A stretch of 64,000 bases of DNA from Micromonospora antibiotica (GTDB taxonomy: Bacteria; Actinomycetota; Actinomycetes; Mycobacteriales; Micromonosporaceae): positions 1 through 64,000 of the forward strand of contig NZ_JAGFWR010000007.1 of the NCBI RefSeq assembly GCF_017599305.1. The letters run 5' to 3'. The notes below the pieces were generated by a model, which saw only the letters and a program-made list of their open reading frames with translations, was not told where the DNA came from and ran no database searches. Position numbers and translations under genes: made by a program. This document shows positions 22,371 to 30,304 of this stretch, one piece after another. The stretch's first letter is position 1, and each line of letters starts with the position of its first letter.

Positions 22371-23600
22371 TCAACCCGTTCCGAGCATGTCGACGAGTTG
22401 GGTGATCGTTGCCGGGGCGTCGGGGTCGCGGGCGACCTGGGCGAGGATGTCCCGGCCGGCTGGTCGATGGTGGATCTCGGCCGGTGCGGTCCGGTGGGCC
22501 TCCAACAGGACCCGGCCGGCCTTGACCGGGTCGTCGGCCTGGAGGTAGGCGCGGGCAACGTCGATCAGGTACGCGGCGCGGTGTTCGGCGGGCAGCCACC
22601 GCCAGCCATCCCGCACGGTCACCTTCTTGTGCCAGGCCACGGCCGTCTCCGCGTCGCCCAACTCCACCGCCACGATGATCCGGGCCAACTCCACCGCCGT
22701 TGCCCCGAACCCGGTCCGGTGATGGTCGTGACCGTCTCCTACCTGCGCCGCCATCTCCGCAGCCTCGTCGACCAGCTCGGCGGCGGTGCGGTCGTCCCCG
22801 GCGCAGGCGGCGGCCAGGGCAGCCTGCACCAGCAGGGTCCCGCACAGAGACAGCTCGGCAGGAGGGCCGCACTCGATCACGGGCGGGGCGATCCGGTACG
22901 CGGCGGTCAGCATCACCGACTTCGCCACCTGCGCCCGTCCCGAGGCGCGCAACACCTGACCGAGCTGCACCGCAGTGGCCGCCACCAATACCCGGTTACC
23001 AGTGGCGGCGGTCATCGCCCGGTCGACCGCCAACCACGCCACATCGAAGGCACCGAGCTTCACCAGCAGTGACGCCGTCACCCGGTACGCCTCCACCAGC
23101 GGCACCCGCCCCGCGCGGGGATCGTGGGCGTGGGTGCGCTGCGCGTCGGCCACCAACTCCGGCACCAGATCAATCACCTGCGGGTAGCGGGCGTGCTGGA
23201 AGGCCGTCCACACGTGCGCGGTCTCCCGGGCCAGCCTCTCCGCTGTCAGTACCGGTCGGCGGGTGTTCGGGCGCGCCAAAGCGATCTCGTACGTCGTCAG
23301 GGCCGCGCGGATCCGTTCCACACGCTCGGCGCGCTCGGTCACCCTGGACGGCTCAACGTGCCGGCCGAGTAACACCCCCGGCTCGATCCGCAGGACGGCG
23401 GCGATGTCCTGGAGCGTCGACACCTTGTCCAGCGACCGGACACCCCGCTCGACCTTGTCCACCCAACTCTTCGACTTACCCAGCCGATCGGCCAACACCT
23501 GCTGGGAGAGCTTCCGCCGTCCCCGCCAGTACGCCACCCGGCGACCGACCGGTAACAGGTCAACGCTGTCCACGACGCCACCGTCGATCCGGCACTGCAC
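22371..23600 (-). CDS. XRE-family HTH regulator with TPR-like C-terminus
   Basis: A 409-aa protein. Residues 15-75 form a Cro/CI helix-turn-helix (RRKLSQQVLADRLGKSKSWVDKVE). The rest is helical TPR-like repeats (for example AFDVAWLAVDRAMTAATGNR, TAAELVDEAAEMAAQVGDG), the layout common in actinomycete regulators. GTG 23600 is preceded by ggaga at good spacing and overlaps the upstream 54-aa gene by 41 bases; GTG 23573 is an alternative. It is divergent from a second HTH/TPR regulator in the same element and is a likely element-maintenance regulator. Confidence 0.88.
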   Translation of the reverse strand: MQCRIDGGVVDSVDLLPVGRRVAYWRGRRKLSQQVLADRLGKSKSWVDKVERGVRSLDKVSTLQDIAAVLRIEPGVLLGRHVEPSRVTERAERVERIRAALTTYEIALARPNTRRPVLTAERLARETAHVWTAFQHARYPQVIDLVPELVADAQRTHAHDPRAGRVPLVEAYRVTASLLVKLGAFDVAWLAVDRAMTAATGNRVLVAATAVQLGQVLRASGRAQVAKSVMLTAAYRIAPPVIECGPPAELSLCGTLLVQAALAAACAGDDRTAAELVDEAAEMAAQVGDGHDHHRTGFGATAVELARIIVAVELGDAETAVAWHKKVTVRDGWRWLPAEHRAAYLIDVARAYLQADDPVKAGRVLLEAHRTAPAEIHHRPAGRDILAQVARDPDAPATITQLVDMLGTG

Positions 23601-23724
23601 GATCCGTCTCCTCGGCCGGTATCCGGTCTGCCTCGGCCTGCGCGAGGATCCGCTGCCGAGCCGCTTCCCGTTCCGCCTGCTGGATCTGTTCGCCCCTGGA
23701 CTGGTCCGGAACGTCGCCGCTCAT
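23560..23724 (-). CDS. Hypothetical small charged protein
   Basis: A 54-aa product from ATG 23724, with ggaggcggga directly upstream. It is strongly charged and helical (EQIQQAEREAARQRILAQAE) with an Arg-rich C-terminus. Its end overlaps the start of the HTH/TPR gene by 41 bases, so the two are likely translationally coupled. Function unknown; a co-regulator role is only a guess from position. Confidence 0.55.
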   Translation of the reverse strand: MSGDVPDQSRGEQIQQAEREAARQRILAQAEADRIPAEETDRAVPDRRWRRGQR

Positions 23725-23918
23725 TCCCGCCTCCACCGTTAGAGAGGGCGCGGCGACACTGCTCTCGGGGGGATCGCCGCCGCCGCGCCCGGCTGGCGAC
23801 GTGGCCAAGCCCGGTCGTCGCACCGGCCGCGCTGACCACGTCCGGTGTCTACTCTTGTGATCCCACGACTACGCTCGGAAGTGGCTCGATGCTTTCAGGA
23901 CCTTTCACGGGGGCTCCG

Positions 23919-24998
23919 ATGGATGACCTCGGCGCACAACTGAGGCAGGCTCGTACTGAGGCAGGCGTGACGCTGGCCTCCATCGCGGCCCGCACCTGCT
24001 ATTCGGCTTCGCACCTGAGCAACGTCGAGTCGGGACGTCGGACCGCGACGCCGGACATCGTGCTCGCCTACGCGCGAGCGTTGGGAGACCCGGACGTGAG
24101 ACGCAGGCACCTTCTCCAAGCCGCCACCATCGGCCCGATCGCCGCCAACGAGCTGATCCGATCCGGCTTCACCGCAGCCCTCGCCGGCCGACGGGACAGC
24201 GAAGACCGCTGGCGCGACCGGGTCGAGCAGTACGGCCGCGACTACATGGAGATCGGCGCGGACAGCCTTCAGAGCAGGCTTGCCGGTGACCTTGTCGTCC
24301 TGCAACAGCAGCTTGACTCCCCGACGATGTGGGCGACCGCCGCCCGCGCACTCACCACCTACGGCAAGACCACCAAGGACCCGACCGAGGCGATCGGCTG
24401 GTACGACACCGCCCGGATCGCCGCCGACCGCTCCGGCGACCTCGCTGTCCGGGTCTGGGTACGTGGCCGGGCCGCCATCGCCCTGGCCTACGAAGGCGCG
24501 GCCCTACCGGTCGCCAAGCGGTACGCCGACGAGGCCATCGCCCTGTCCGACCGTCCGTCGCTCGGACGTCTCCAGGCGCTGATGGCCCGCGCACACGTCG
24601 CCGCCGGGCGAGGCGACATCGGCGGAGCCATCACGGCCGACGAGGACGCACGACGGATCTTCAACCAGACAGCCTCACCGGACGGTGAAATCTCCGACGC
24701 CGCCGTACCTGCCTGGCGCATGGCCACCTTCCGGTCGATGCTCTACGCCCGGCTCGGCATGGTCGGTCCCGGCGAGCAGGCCCAGACCGACGCCGACCGG
24801 CTCCGGCCGCCAGCGCTGACCCGGTTCGCCACCCACATCGAGCTACACCGGGCCCTCATGATGGCCAAGTCCGGGGACCGAACCGGGGGACTGGCGTATG
24901 CCCGACGAGCATGGGCGACGCTGCCAGCAGACCGCCGCTCACAAACTCTCGGACTGGTGCTGCAAGAAGTGGAGAGAGCAGCACGCAAGCCAGCCTGA
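23919..24998 (+). CDS. XRE-family HTH regulator with TPR-like C-terminus
   Basis: A 359-aa protein. The N-terminal HTH (LRQARTEAGVTLASIAARTC, then SASHLSNVESGRR) is followed by helical repeats through about residue 350. ATG 23919 is chosen because the domain starts directly after it; ATG 23889 is in frame and also possible. It faces away from the other HTH/TPR regulator, with 195 bp between starts. The lower-G+C cargo begins after its stop codon. Confidence 0.88.
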   Translation: MDDLGAQLRQARTEAGVTLASIAARTCYSASHLSNVESGRRTATPDIVLAYARALGDPDVRRRHLLQAATIGPIAANELIRSGFTAALAGRRDSEDRWRDRVEQYGRDYMEIGADSLQSRLAGDLVVLQQQLDSPTMWATAARALTTYGKTTKDPTEAIGWYDTARIAADRSGDLAVRVWVRGRAAIALAYEGAALPVAKRYADEAIALSDRPSLGRLQALMARAHVAAGRGDIGGAITADEDARRIFNQTASPDGEISDAAVPAWRMATFRSMLYARLGMVGPGEQAQTDADRLRPPALTRFATHIELHRALMMAKSGDRTGGLAYARRAWATLPADRRSQTLGLVLQEVERAARKPA

Positions 24999-25679
24999 CC
25001 TCCGCTGGGGATGCGGACCGAAGTTTGCTGATTTCTGACATATCGTAGCGGATCGGCCGCCGGGCAGATGCGCACCGCAATCCCTCGATGTTCGGCTGGA
25101 TCGAGGTTTCTGCTGCCTTCAGAGACCGAGCTTGCCACCCTTGCCGCGCTGACGGCTCTGCAGCCGTCGAATGACTATATATGCCTAAAATGGGAGCAAC
25201 GTTCGGGTTTGTCTTTCGAATCTTGATGGAAGATCATCTGGTCCAGCCGTCAGCCAGCGTCCTCGACTGCCTCGATCTGCTCGGCGAAGCCAGGCACCCG
25301 AACCTTCGTCAGTCCGCTTGGGCCAACCCCTCGCTTAGTTCCGGGCGTTTCGCCTGTCCCGCGTTCGCCACCTCGGCCGTTCGTATGCCGCTGTCGCAAG
25401 CTGTCGTGGGTGCCGGCCCCTTGCCGTCACCAGCCTCAAAGCAGGGGCTTAGGAACGGTCTAGCGCCAGATGGCCAGCCCCTATGCCTACCGGGGCGTAC
25501 ACCCGACGACGCCCCACCGCCCTGCTTGATCACGTTGAGGGGACTTTGACCGAAGGCTCGTCATGATCTCCGATGTGCCTGATCATCGTTTCTAAGACGA
25601 GACAAGTAGCGGACACCATCCACTATGCTTGGTCGTTAGGGTGTGTGACAGCCGCAGGTCTAAGGTAGGAGCGCTCAAC
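24999..25679 (+). other. 681-bp gene-poor stretch upstream of the cargo cassette
   Basis: Base composition drops here relative to the regulators. A 7-bp hairpin (gacggct 25151-25157, agccgtc 25162-25168) is followed by an AT-rich tatatatg stretch around 25176-25183, which could be a -10 region. A possible 6-bp long-range stem is ggggct 25444 with agcccc 25476. A frame from 25181 to 25549 does not look like a real protein. The cassette promoter, and possibly a structured RNA, should lie here. Confidence 0.4.
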
Positions 25680-26474
25680 ATGGGAAGTGACCTCCGCTTC
25701 GAGGAGCCACCCGTCCGCGAAGTGAGCCTCACTGTGTTCTTCGAGCGAGTCGCCACATTGCAGTCTCTCAATCTGGCGCAGCTCCGCGTAGATTGGGACG
25801 ATTCTTACCCAAAGGTCAGCGAAGTGCCGCCTCGCCCGCCTCTGCGCGGTGATGTGCCGATGCATCAGTACCTTGGTGGAAATTCTTTTTGGCCAATGCC
25901 ATTAACGGCCTTTACGAACGCTCGGGGTGATCAGACCATCGAGCTTCAAAATGATCGATTCAGTATCGTGTGGCGCTTCCATCAAGGGCCAAAGACATAC
26001 CCTGGCTACGACGATCTTTCTGCGGAGCTGTTGCTGCGATTCGGCGAGTTTCGCCGAGCAGTTTCAAGTTCTCTTGCTCAAGAGGTTAAACCCACCGACA
26101 TCTACGTCTCCTATACGAATTTGATAGAAGGGGTTTTGCCTGAGAGTCTTGCTGCTGGCATTCTCACCAACTGGCAGACCCTGCAGGCTCAATTGGACCC
26201 ACCGGAATTGGCTGCCCTTCGACTGCACTACTGCTCCCCCGAGCTTGAGGAAGATGTAGCTTTAACGATTATGGTCGATCCTTCGTTCGACAGGGATCGA
26301 GATCGGGATGACCCGTGTGCGTCCCTAGAACTTGAGGGGGCAATCTCTATCCAGGATTCCCCGAATATTAGTCGATCGCTGGCAATTGCTCACGACGCTG
26401 TTGTTAGGAAGTTCCTGGAACTGACCAACGACGACATGAGGACGAAGTGGGGGTTGCGTAGTGAGGGTGCCTAG
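25680..26474 (+). CDS. TIGR04255-like protein, cassette gene A
   Basis: A 264-aa product from ATG 25680, with ggtaggag upstream. The opening RFEEPPVREVSLTVFFE and the C-terminal AHDAVVRKFLELTNDDM fit the TIGR04255 family, which is scattered among bacteria and has no known function. No signal peptide or membrane helix. G+C is about half, far below the host, and TTA leucine codons occur at codons 75 and 195. The next gene starts inside its 3' end. Position in an integrative element, as first gene of a tight three-gene set, suggests an accessory (for example defence) system, but this is inference. Confidence 0.8.
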   Translation: MGSDLRFEEPPVREVSLTVFFERVATLQSLNLAQLRVDWDDSYPKVSEVPPRPPLRGDVPMHQYLGGNSFWPMPLTAFTNARGDQTIELQNDRFSIVWRFHQGPKTYPGYDDLSAELLLRFGEFRRAVSSSLAQEVKPTDIYVSYTNLIEGVLPESLAAGILTNWQTLQAQLDPPELAALRLHYCSPELEEDVALTIMVDPSFDRDRDRDDPCASLELEGAISIQDSPNISRSLAIAHDAVVRKFLELTNDDMRTKWGLRSEGA

Positions 26475-27054
26475 TCATGGAAGTGCCGCGCATGCCAAGC
26501 AGCACGGCCTGGCTCGGTCTGGTTCGTTTTCAAGACCTGCCGCAGTTCGTGACCCCTGTTATCGTGCGGATTCGCCCTCCAGCGTCTGGTACGTATACGA
26601 GGCCCGACCCAAAGCGCGCTCCATGCGGTCTAAGGCCAATCCAGCAAGCTCCCCATACGAGTTGTTGCGCTACGCAGAGGTGAAGCTTCATCATTTGCGG
26701 TCCCTCCCGTATAACTGGGACGGTGACGGTGGCGAAGCATGCACCACGGATGCCGTGATCTCAATGTTCGAGTTCCTGCAAAAGGTCTCGGATAGGCGTA
26801 CTGTATTTCCGTTCTTGTCTCCAGACGGGGAAGGTGGAGTCTTGGCGGAATGGCACGCACGCAAGCAGCGAATCGAGATCGAGGTCGACGGCGATGGCAA
26901 CGGCCTTTTCTATGCATCGGACGCTGATGGTCGCGAGGTGCTCGCGGGAGAAGTCTCTCCCCAAAGCGAACACAAACTACGTCGCCTGCTTCTCGATTTG
27001 TCGGTTCGAGTCGATTTAGAGAACCCCACTTGGCGCGCGCTCTTCGCTCGGTAG
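26461..27054 (+). CDS. Unknown protein with NWDG-type domain, cassette gene B
   Basis: Up to 197 aa. The convincing part begins near residue 65: LLRYAEVKLHHLRSLPYNWDGDG, then VFPFLSPDGEGGVLAEW, RIEIEVDGDGNGLFYASD and a helical end. This is a compact alpha/beta domain, best described as a WDG domain, with no function I can name. The start is unclear: GTG 26461 overlaps gene A by 14 bases, ATG 26620 is internal, and another frame (26477-26683) has a better ribosome site. TTA at codon 186. The stop codon is 5 bases before gene C. Confidence 0.65.
   Translation: MRVPSHGSAAHAKQHGLARSGSFSRPAAVRDPCYRADSPSSVWYVYEARPKARSMRSKANPASSPYELLRYAEVKLHHLRSLPYNWDGDGGEACTTDAVISMFEFLQKVSDRRTVFPFLSPDGEGGVLAEWHARKQRIEIEVDGDGNGLFYASDADGREVLAGEVSPQSEHKLRRLLLDLSVRVDLENPTWRALFAR
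26477..26683 (+). other. Overlapping frame that may encode the true N-terminus of gene B
   Basis: ATG 26477 follows gaggg at good spacing and lies 3 bases after the gene A stop. Its first ~40 residues (AWLGLVRFQDLPQFVTPVIV) look more protein-like than the same interval read in the gene B frame. A single frameshift between about 26580 and 26680 would join it to the WDG domain. It may instead be a separate 68-aa gene or chance. Confidence 0.3.
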
Positions 27055-27059
27055 GAGCT

Positions 27060-27497
27060 ATGGAAGAAACCCCTCCATGGAATGATCCTCAAATTCCAGA
27101 TTCGGACTGGCTGTATCGTCGGGTGCCTCGGCGGCCGGACTTCTTTGAGCATAAGGACGTCCTTGACTCGAAGCCCGTAATCGGTCGGAATGCCTTTCGG
27201 TTTGATGCTGACGGGATGTCAGTTTATCGGCATTTGCTGTGCGTGCAGCATGGCCTGACGGCCCAGCAGATTCGCCGGAACGACGGGTATGTTCTGTTCA
27301 AGGTTGGCGTTGGCGCAGTTCGGGCTTTGAGGGCGGGCGTCGTCGATGACGAGGACAAAGAGGATGTAGAGATCGGTGTTGCTCATGCGCTGGTGCGTGT
27401 GGAGGGCGTCATTAAGCCCGCCAAGGAGCAGCGGCGCGGCATCCAACTTGGCCTAGTAGAAGCCGCCCAATACGTTGACTTAGACGAGCAGAGCTAG
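27060..27497 (+). CDS. Unknown protein with LYRRVP motif, cassette gene C
   Basis: A 145-aa product from ATG 27060 with taggag just upstream. The N-terminal DSDWLYRRVPRRPDFF is distinctive, followed by RNAFRFDADGMSVYRH and a C-terminal IGVAHALVRVEG segment. No signal peptide, membrane helix or known catalytic motif is visible. It follows gene B by 5 bases and is clearly co-transcribed. TTA leucine at codon 141. The set of three ends here and host-like G+C resumes. The partner genes are more informative than its own sequence. Confidence 0.72.
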   Translation: MEETPPWNDPQIPDSDWLYRRVPRRPDFFEHKDVLDSKPVIGRNAFRFDADGMSVYRHLLCVQHGLTAQQIRRNDGYVLFKVGVGAVRALRAGVVDDEDKEDVEIGVAHALVRVEGVIKPAKEQRRGIQLGLVEAAQYVDLDEQS

Positions 27498-28068
27498 CCA
27501 AGCCTTGTCGTCCCGTCTGCCGTCGACCCGCCCTCCTGGGGAGCGGGCCGCCGCCCGGCCCGCCACGTCAAGACGGCCTTGACGACCGTACGGACGCTGG
27601 CGGGTCGGGCGGTGGTCTGCTCGGCTCGCCCGGGTCGACGGTGGGCGGGATGGCTTCCCACCGTCACCACCCAGGGGCCGCAAGCCGCCGACGGACCCCC
27701 GGCCATCCTGGAGCCGGAGCGCCCCCGCCGGAGGCGCAGTAACCGCCACCCCGCTACCGGCACGGCAGCCGCCGACGGATCCGGCGTGCGCTCCCCTACA
27801 CCGAGCGGTGCTCGCCGCGCGGCCCGGCCGGCTGCCGCCGACCAACCCCACCGGACAACGTCCTGTCGTCATCCGGCAGCCCACCGGGCTACCCGCCCTC
27901 CGCGCCAGCCGCCGGGCGTGTTGCGTGGCCGGAGTCGGAGCGCCAGCGGAGCGACGGACACGCGCCCAGGCGGCGGCGCGTGCGGCCCGCTCAGGGCCGC
28001 CTTGATAGACGTACAGAAAGTCCTCCCACACCGGCCGGCCGCCGGCCGCCCTGCTGCTTCACGGCGGG

Positions 28069-28096
28069 TTGACGTGTCCGTACCCGGTGCTACTCT
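28069..28096 (+). promoter_or_regulatory. Sigma-70-type promoter for the rep-xis-int operon
   Basis: TTGACG (28069-28074) and TACTCT (28091-28096) are separated by 16 bp, close to consensus for actinobacterial housekeeping promoters. Transcription would start near 28103, giving a leader of about 450 nt before the replication gene. Confidence 0.7.
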
Positions 28097-28118
28097 GGCT
28101 CTCGTCGAGCACACCAGC

Positions 28119-28270
28119 GCGGCCTTCCCGCCGGATCGCTGAACTCGACTTCGGAGTAACCGAGCGGCCTTCCTGCCGCTGATGCGGGTCACGCCCCGCC
28201 GGCTCTCGATCGCACCGGCCACTGAGCCGGCCCGGAATCCACTGAGCGGCCCAGCACGGCCTTCCCGCCG
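28119..28270. repeat. Three short direct repeats in the rep leader
   Basis: A 15-bp motif gcggccttcccgccg occurs at 28119, at 28164 (one mismatch) and at 28256 (one mismatch), 45 and 92 bp apart. All lie within the predicted rep transcript; candidates for protein- or RNA-level control of replication. Confidence 0.5.
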
Positions 28271-28550
28271 TCCACGATGGCCCTCGGATTCACGCACCTC
28301 GACGGGTGGGGATCACCTGCGGCAACCCACCGGAAGCCGACGACCAGGCACCCCACCCGTCCCGGCATCACCCAAGATCCAGGAACCCAGCTCAACGGCG
28401 GTCCAAGGCCGATGGCCTGCACCCGCCCTCCGGCATGAGCCGCCCTCTCCGGCGGTGCCAGGAGACACCACGAACACCACCGACGGACATCGCTCCGGCG
28501 TCCGGTGGCAGTTCGTTCCCCGTCCCCTGCCACCCCTTGAGGAGAAAACC

Positions 28551-30110
28551 GTGTCCACCCTCACCGCCGGTCGTGACGCCCAGGCCCTGCACCGCGCCGC
28601 CGCCCCGGACTACTTCGGCTGGCTGGAGCACACCCGCGCCGCCGGAGGCTGCACCCGCCCGATCCGCCTGGCCGGCACCCTCACCGCCGTAGAACCCCGC
28701 ACGGGCCGGGTCTTGGCCGAGCAGCACACCGACGAGCTGCCCGACCGGACGCTCTACAAGGCGTGCGGTAACCGCCGTGCCGCCCAATGCCCCGACTGCG
28801 CCTGGGTCTACGCCGGTGACGCCTTCCAGGTGGTCCGCTGCGGCCTGACCGGCGGCAAGACCATCCCCACCACCGTCAGCGCGCATCCGGTCGTCTTCGC
28901 CACCTTCACCGCGCCGTCCTTCGGCCCGGTGCACCACCGGCACATCCCCCGGCACACCTGCGCCACCCGGCGGCGCTGCGACTGCCGCCCCGCACCCTGC
29001 CGTGCCCGGAGCACCGCCGGCACCTGCCCACACGGGCGGCCCGCCGCCTGCTTCACCCGCCACGACACCGACGATCCGCAGCTCGGTCGACCGCTCTGCC
29101 TGGACTGCTACGACCACGACCACCAGGCCGTCTGGAACTACTTCTCCGGCGAGTTGTGGCGGCGCACGAAACAGGCCGTCGAACGCCACCTCTCCGCAGT
29201 GTGCCGCCGACGTGGCATCCCCCTCGTCCAGGTCGTCACCGACTCCGGTCGGGTCCGGCGGGTGCCTCCGGTGCGGGTGTCCCACGGGAAGGTCGCCGAG
29301 ATGCAGCGCCGGGGCGCGGTGCACTTCCACGTTCTGCTGCGCCTCGACGGCGTCGACCCGCACGACCGGCATGTCCTGGTCCCACCACCGGCCGGCGTCA
29401 CCGTCGACGACCTCGACGCCGCCGTCCACGCCGCCACCCGACAGATCACCGTCACCACCCCGCCGCACCCCGACCGCCCACACGGCTGGCCGGTCGCCTG
29501 GGGTGAGCAGATCGACGTACGCCGCATCGGCACCAGCGACGGCGACGTGACCGACGCCAAGGTGGCCGCCTACCTCGCCAAGTACGCCACCAAGTCCACC
29601 GAGGTCACCGGCCACTGCTCCACCCGACTCACCCCGGACACCGTCGACGCCTACGCCGACCCGGAAGGCGACCACCTCGCCCGCCTCATCGACGCCTGCT
29701 GGCGACTCGGCCGCCCCACCCGGCACCACACCACCCGGACAGCCGGGAAGACAGAAGACCGTCAAGGCGACCTTGACCCCACACCCAACGTTTACGCCGG
29801 GCTGCGCCGCTGGGCGCACATGCTCGGCTACGGCGGCCACTTCCTCACCAAGGCCCGCCGCTACTCGGTCACCTTCGGACTGCTCCGCGACACCCGCGCC
29901 GCCTACCGCCGCACCGAGCACACCGGCACGGCCGACAGCGACGACACCGCCGGCACGGTTACCGTCGGCACGCTGGCCTTCGTCGGCTCCGGCTGGCTGA
30001 CCGACGGCGACGCCCTGCTCGCCAACACCGCCGCCGCCCAACGACGGGAACGCCAACGCGTCGGCCGGGAAGAACTCGCCCACGAGGCGTGGTCGGGGGT
30101 GGCGGCATGA
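28551..30110 (+). CDS. Replication initiator protein (RepSA-like, HUH)
   Basis: A 519-aa rolling-circle-type initiator. It nicks the element origin to let the excised circle replicate. The HUH metal motif is AVHFHVLL (His258 and His260). The nicking Tyr is in AAYLAKYATK (Tyr341 or Tyr345). Upstream Cys clusters (AAQCPDCAW, CLDCYDHDH) suggest zinc-binding. GTG 28551 follows a perfect gaggag site. The stop overlaps the excisionase ATG, and the integrase follows, as in pSAM2. It looks intact, so autonomous replication may remain possible even if integration does not. Confidence 0.92.
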   Translation: MSTLTAGRDAQALHRAAAPDYFGWLEHTRAAGGCTRPIRLAGTLTAVEPRTGRVLAEQHTDELPDRTLYKACGNRRAAQCPDCAWVYAGDAFQVVRCGLTGGKTIPTTVSAHPVVFATFTAPSFGPVHHRHIPRHTCATRRRCDCRPAPCRARSTAGTCPHGRPAACFTRHDTDDPQLGRPLCLDCYDHDHQAVWNYFSGELWRRTKQAVERHLSAVCRRRGIPLVQVVTDSGRVRRVPPVRVSHGKVAEMQRRGAVHFHVLLRLDGVDPHDRHVLVPPPAGVTVDDLDAAVHAATRQITVTTPPHPDRPHGWPVAWGEQIDVRRIGTSDGDVTDAKVAAYLAKYATKSTEVTGHCSTRLTPDTVDAYADPEGDHLARLIDACWRLGRPTRHHTTRTAGKTEDRQGDLDPTPNVYAGLRRWAHMLGYGGHFLTKARRYSVTFGLLRDTRAAYRRTEHTGTADSDDTAGTVTVGTLAFVGSGWLTDGDALLANTAAAQRRERQRVGREELAHEAWSGVAA

Positions 30111-30304
30111 CCCGACCTCTCACCCCACGCTGGTACTCGCCCGCCGAGGTCGCCGTCCTGCTCGGCTTCGGCCTCTCCAAGGTCAAGATGAAGATCGCCA
30201 CCGGCGAGCTGCGCTCCATCAAGGATGGCAAGTACCGCCGCGTCCTGCCCGAGTGGGTCGACGAGTACGTCCGCGAGCAGGTCCAGCGGCAGGAGGCCGC
30301 CTGA
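30107..30304 (+). CDS. xis: Excisionase, MerR-like HTH
   Basis: A 65-aa DNA-binding protein: RWYSPAEVAVLLGFGLSKVK is a winged-helix excisionase-type HTH. The wing is SIKDGKYRRVLPEWVDEYV. It starts within the rep stop codon (ATGA) and ends one base into the integrase start. It should bend the attachment DNA to favour excision by the integrase. Confidence 0.9.
   Translation: MTRPLTPRWYSPAEVAVLLGFGLSKVKMKIATGELRSIKDGKYRRVLPEWVDEYVREQVQRQEAA

Larger units (their letters stand above)
27498..28550 (+). other. ~1.05-kb noncoding region upstream of the replication gene
   Basis: No frame here looks like a protein on either strand; long frames are Pro/Arg/Ala-biased G+C artefacts. Contents: a gtcaag/cttgac inverted repeat near 27567, a very G+C-rich palindromic stretch near 28032-28050, a strong promoter (28069-28096) and three short repeats (28119-28270). 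Position and structure suit an origin, transfer locus or long regulated leader for the replication operon, but none is proven. Confidence 0.5.

Noticed and set aside
25181..25549. 122-codon frame before the cassette
   Set aside because: No ribosome site fit, Pro/Ser-rich without a folded pattern, and the stretch contains a better promoter-like reading.
27579..28142. 187-codon frame upstream of rep
   Set aside because: Arg/Pro/Ala-biased, no ribosome site, and it spans the promoter and palindromes.
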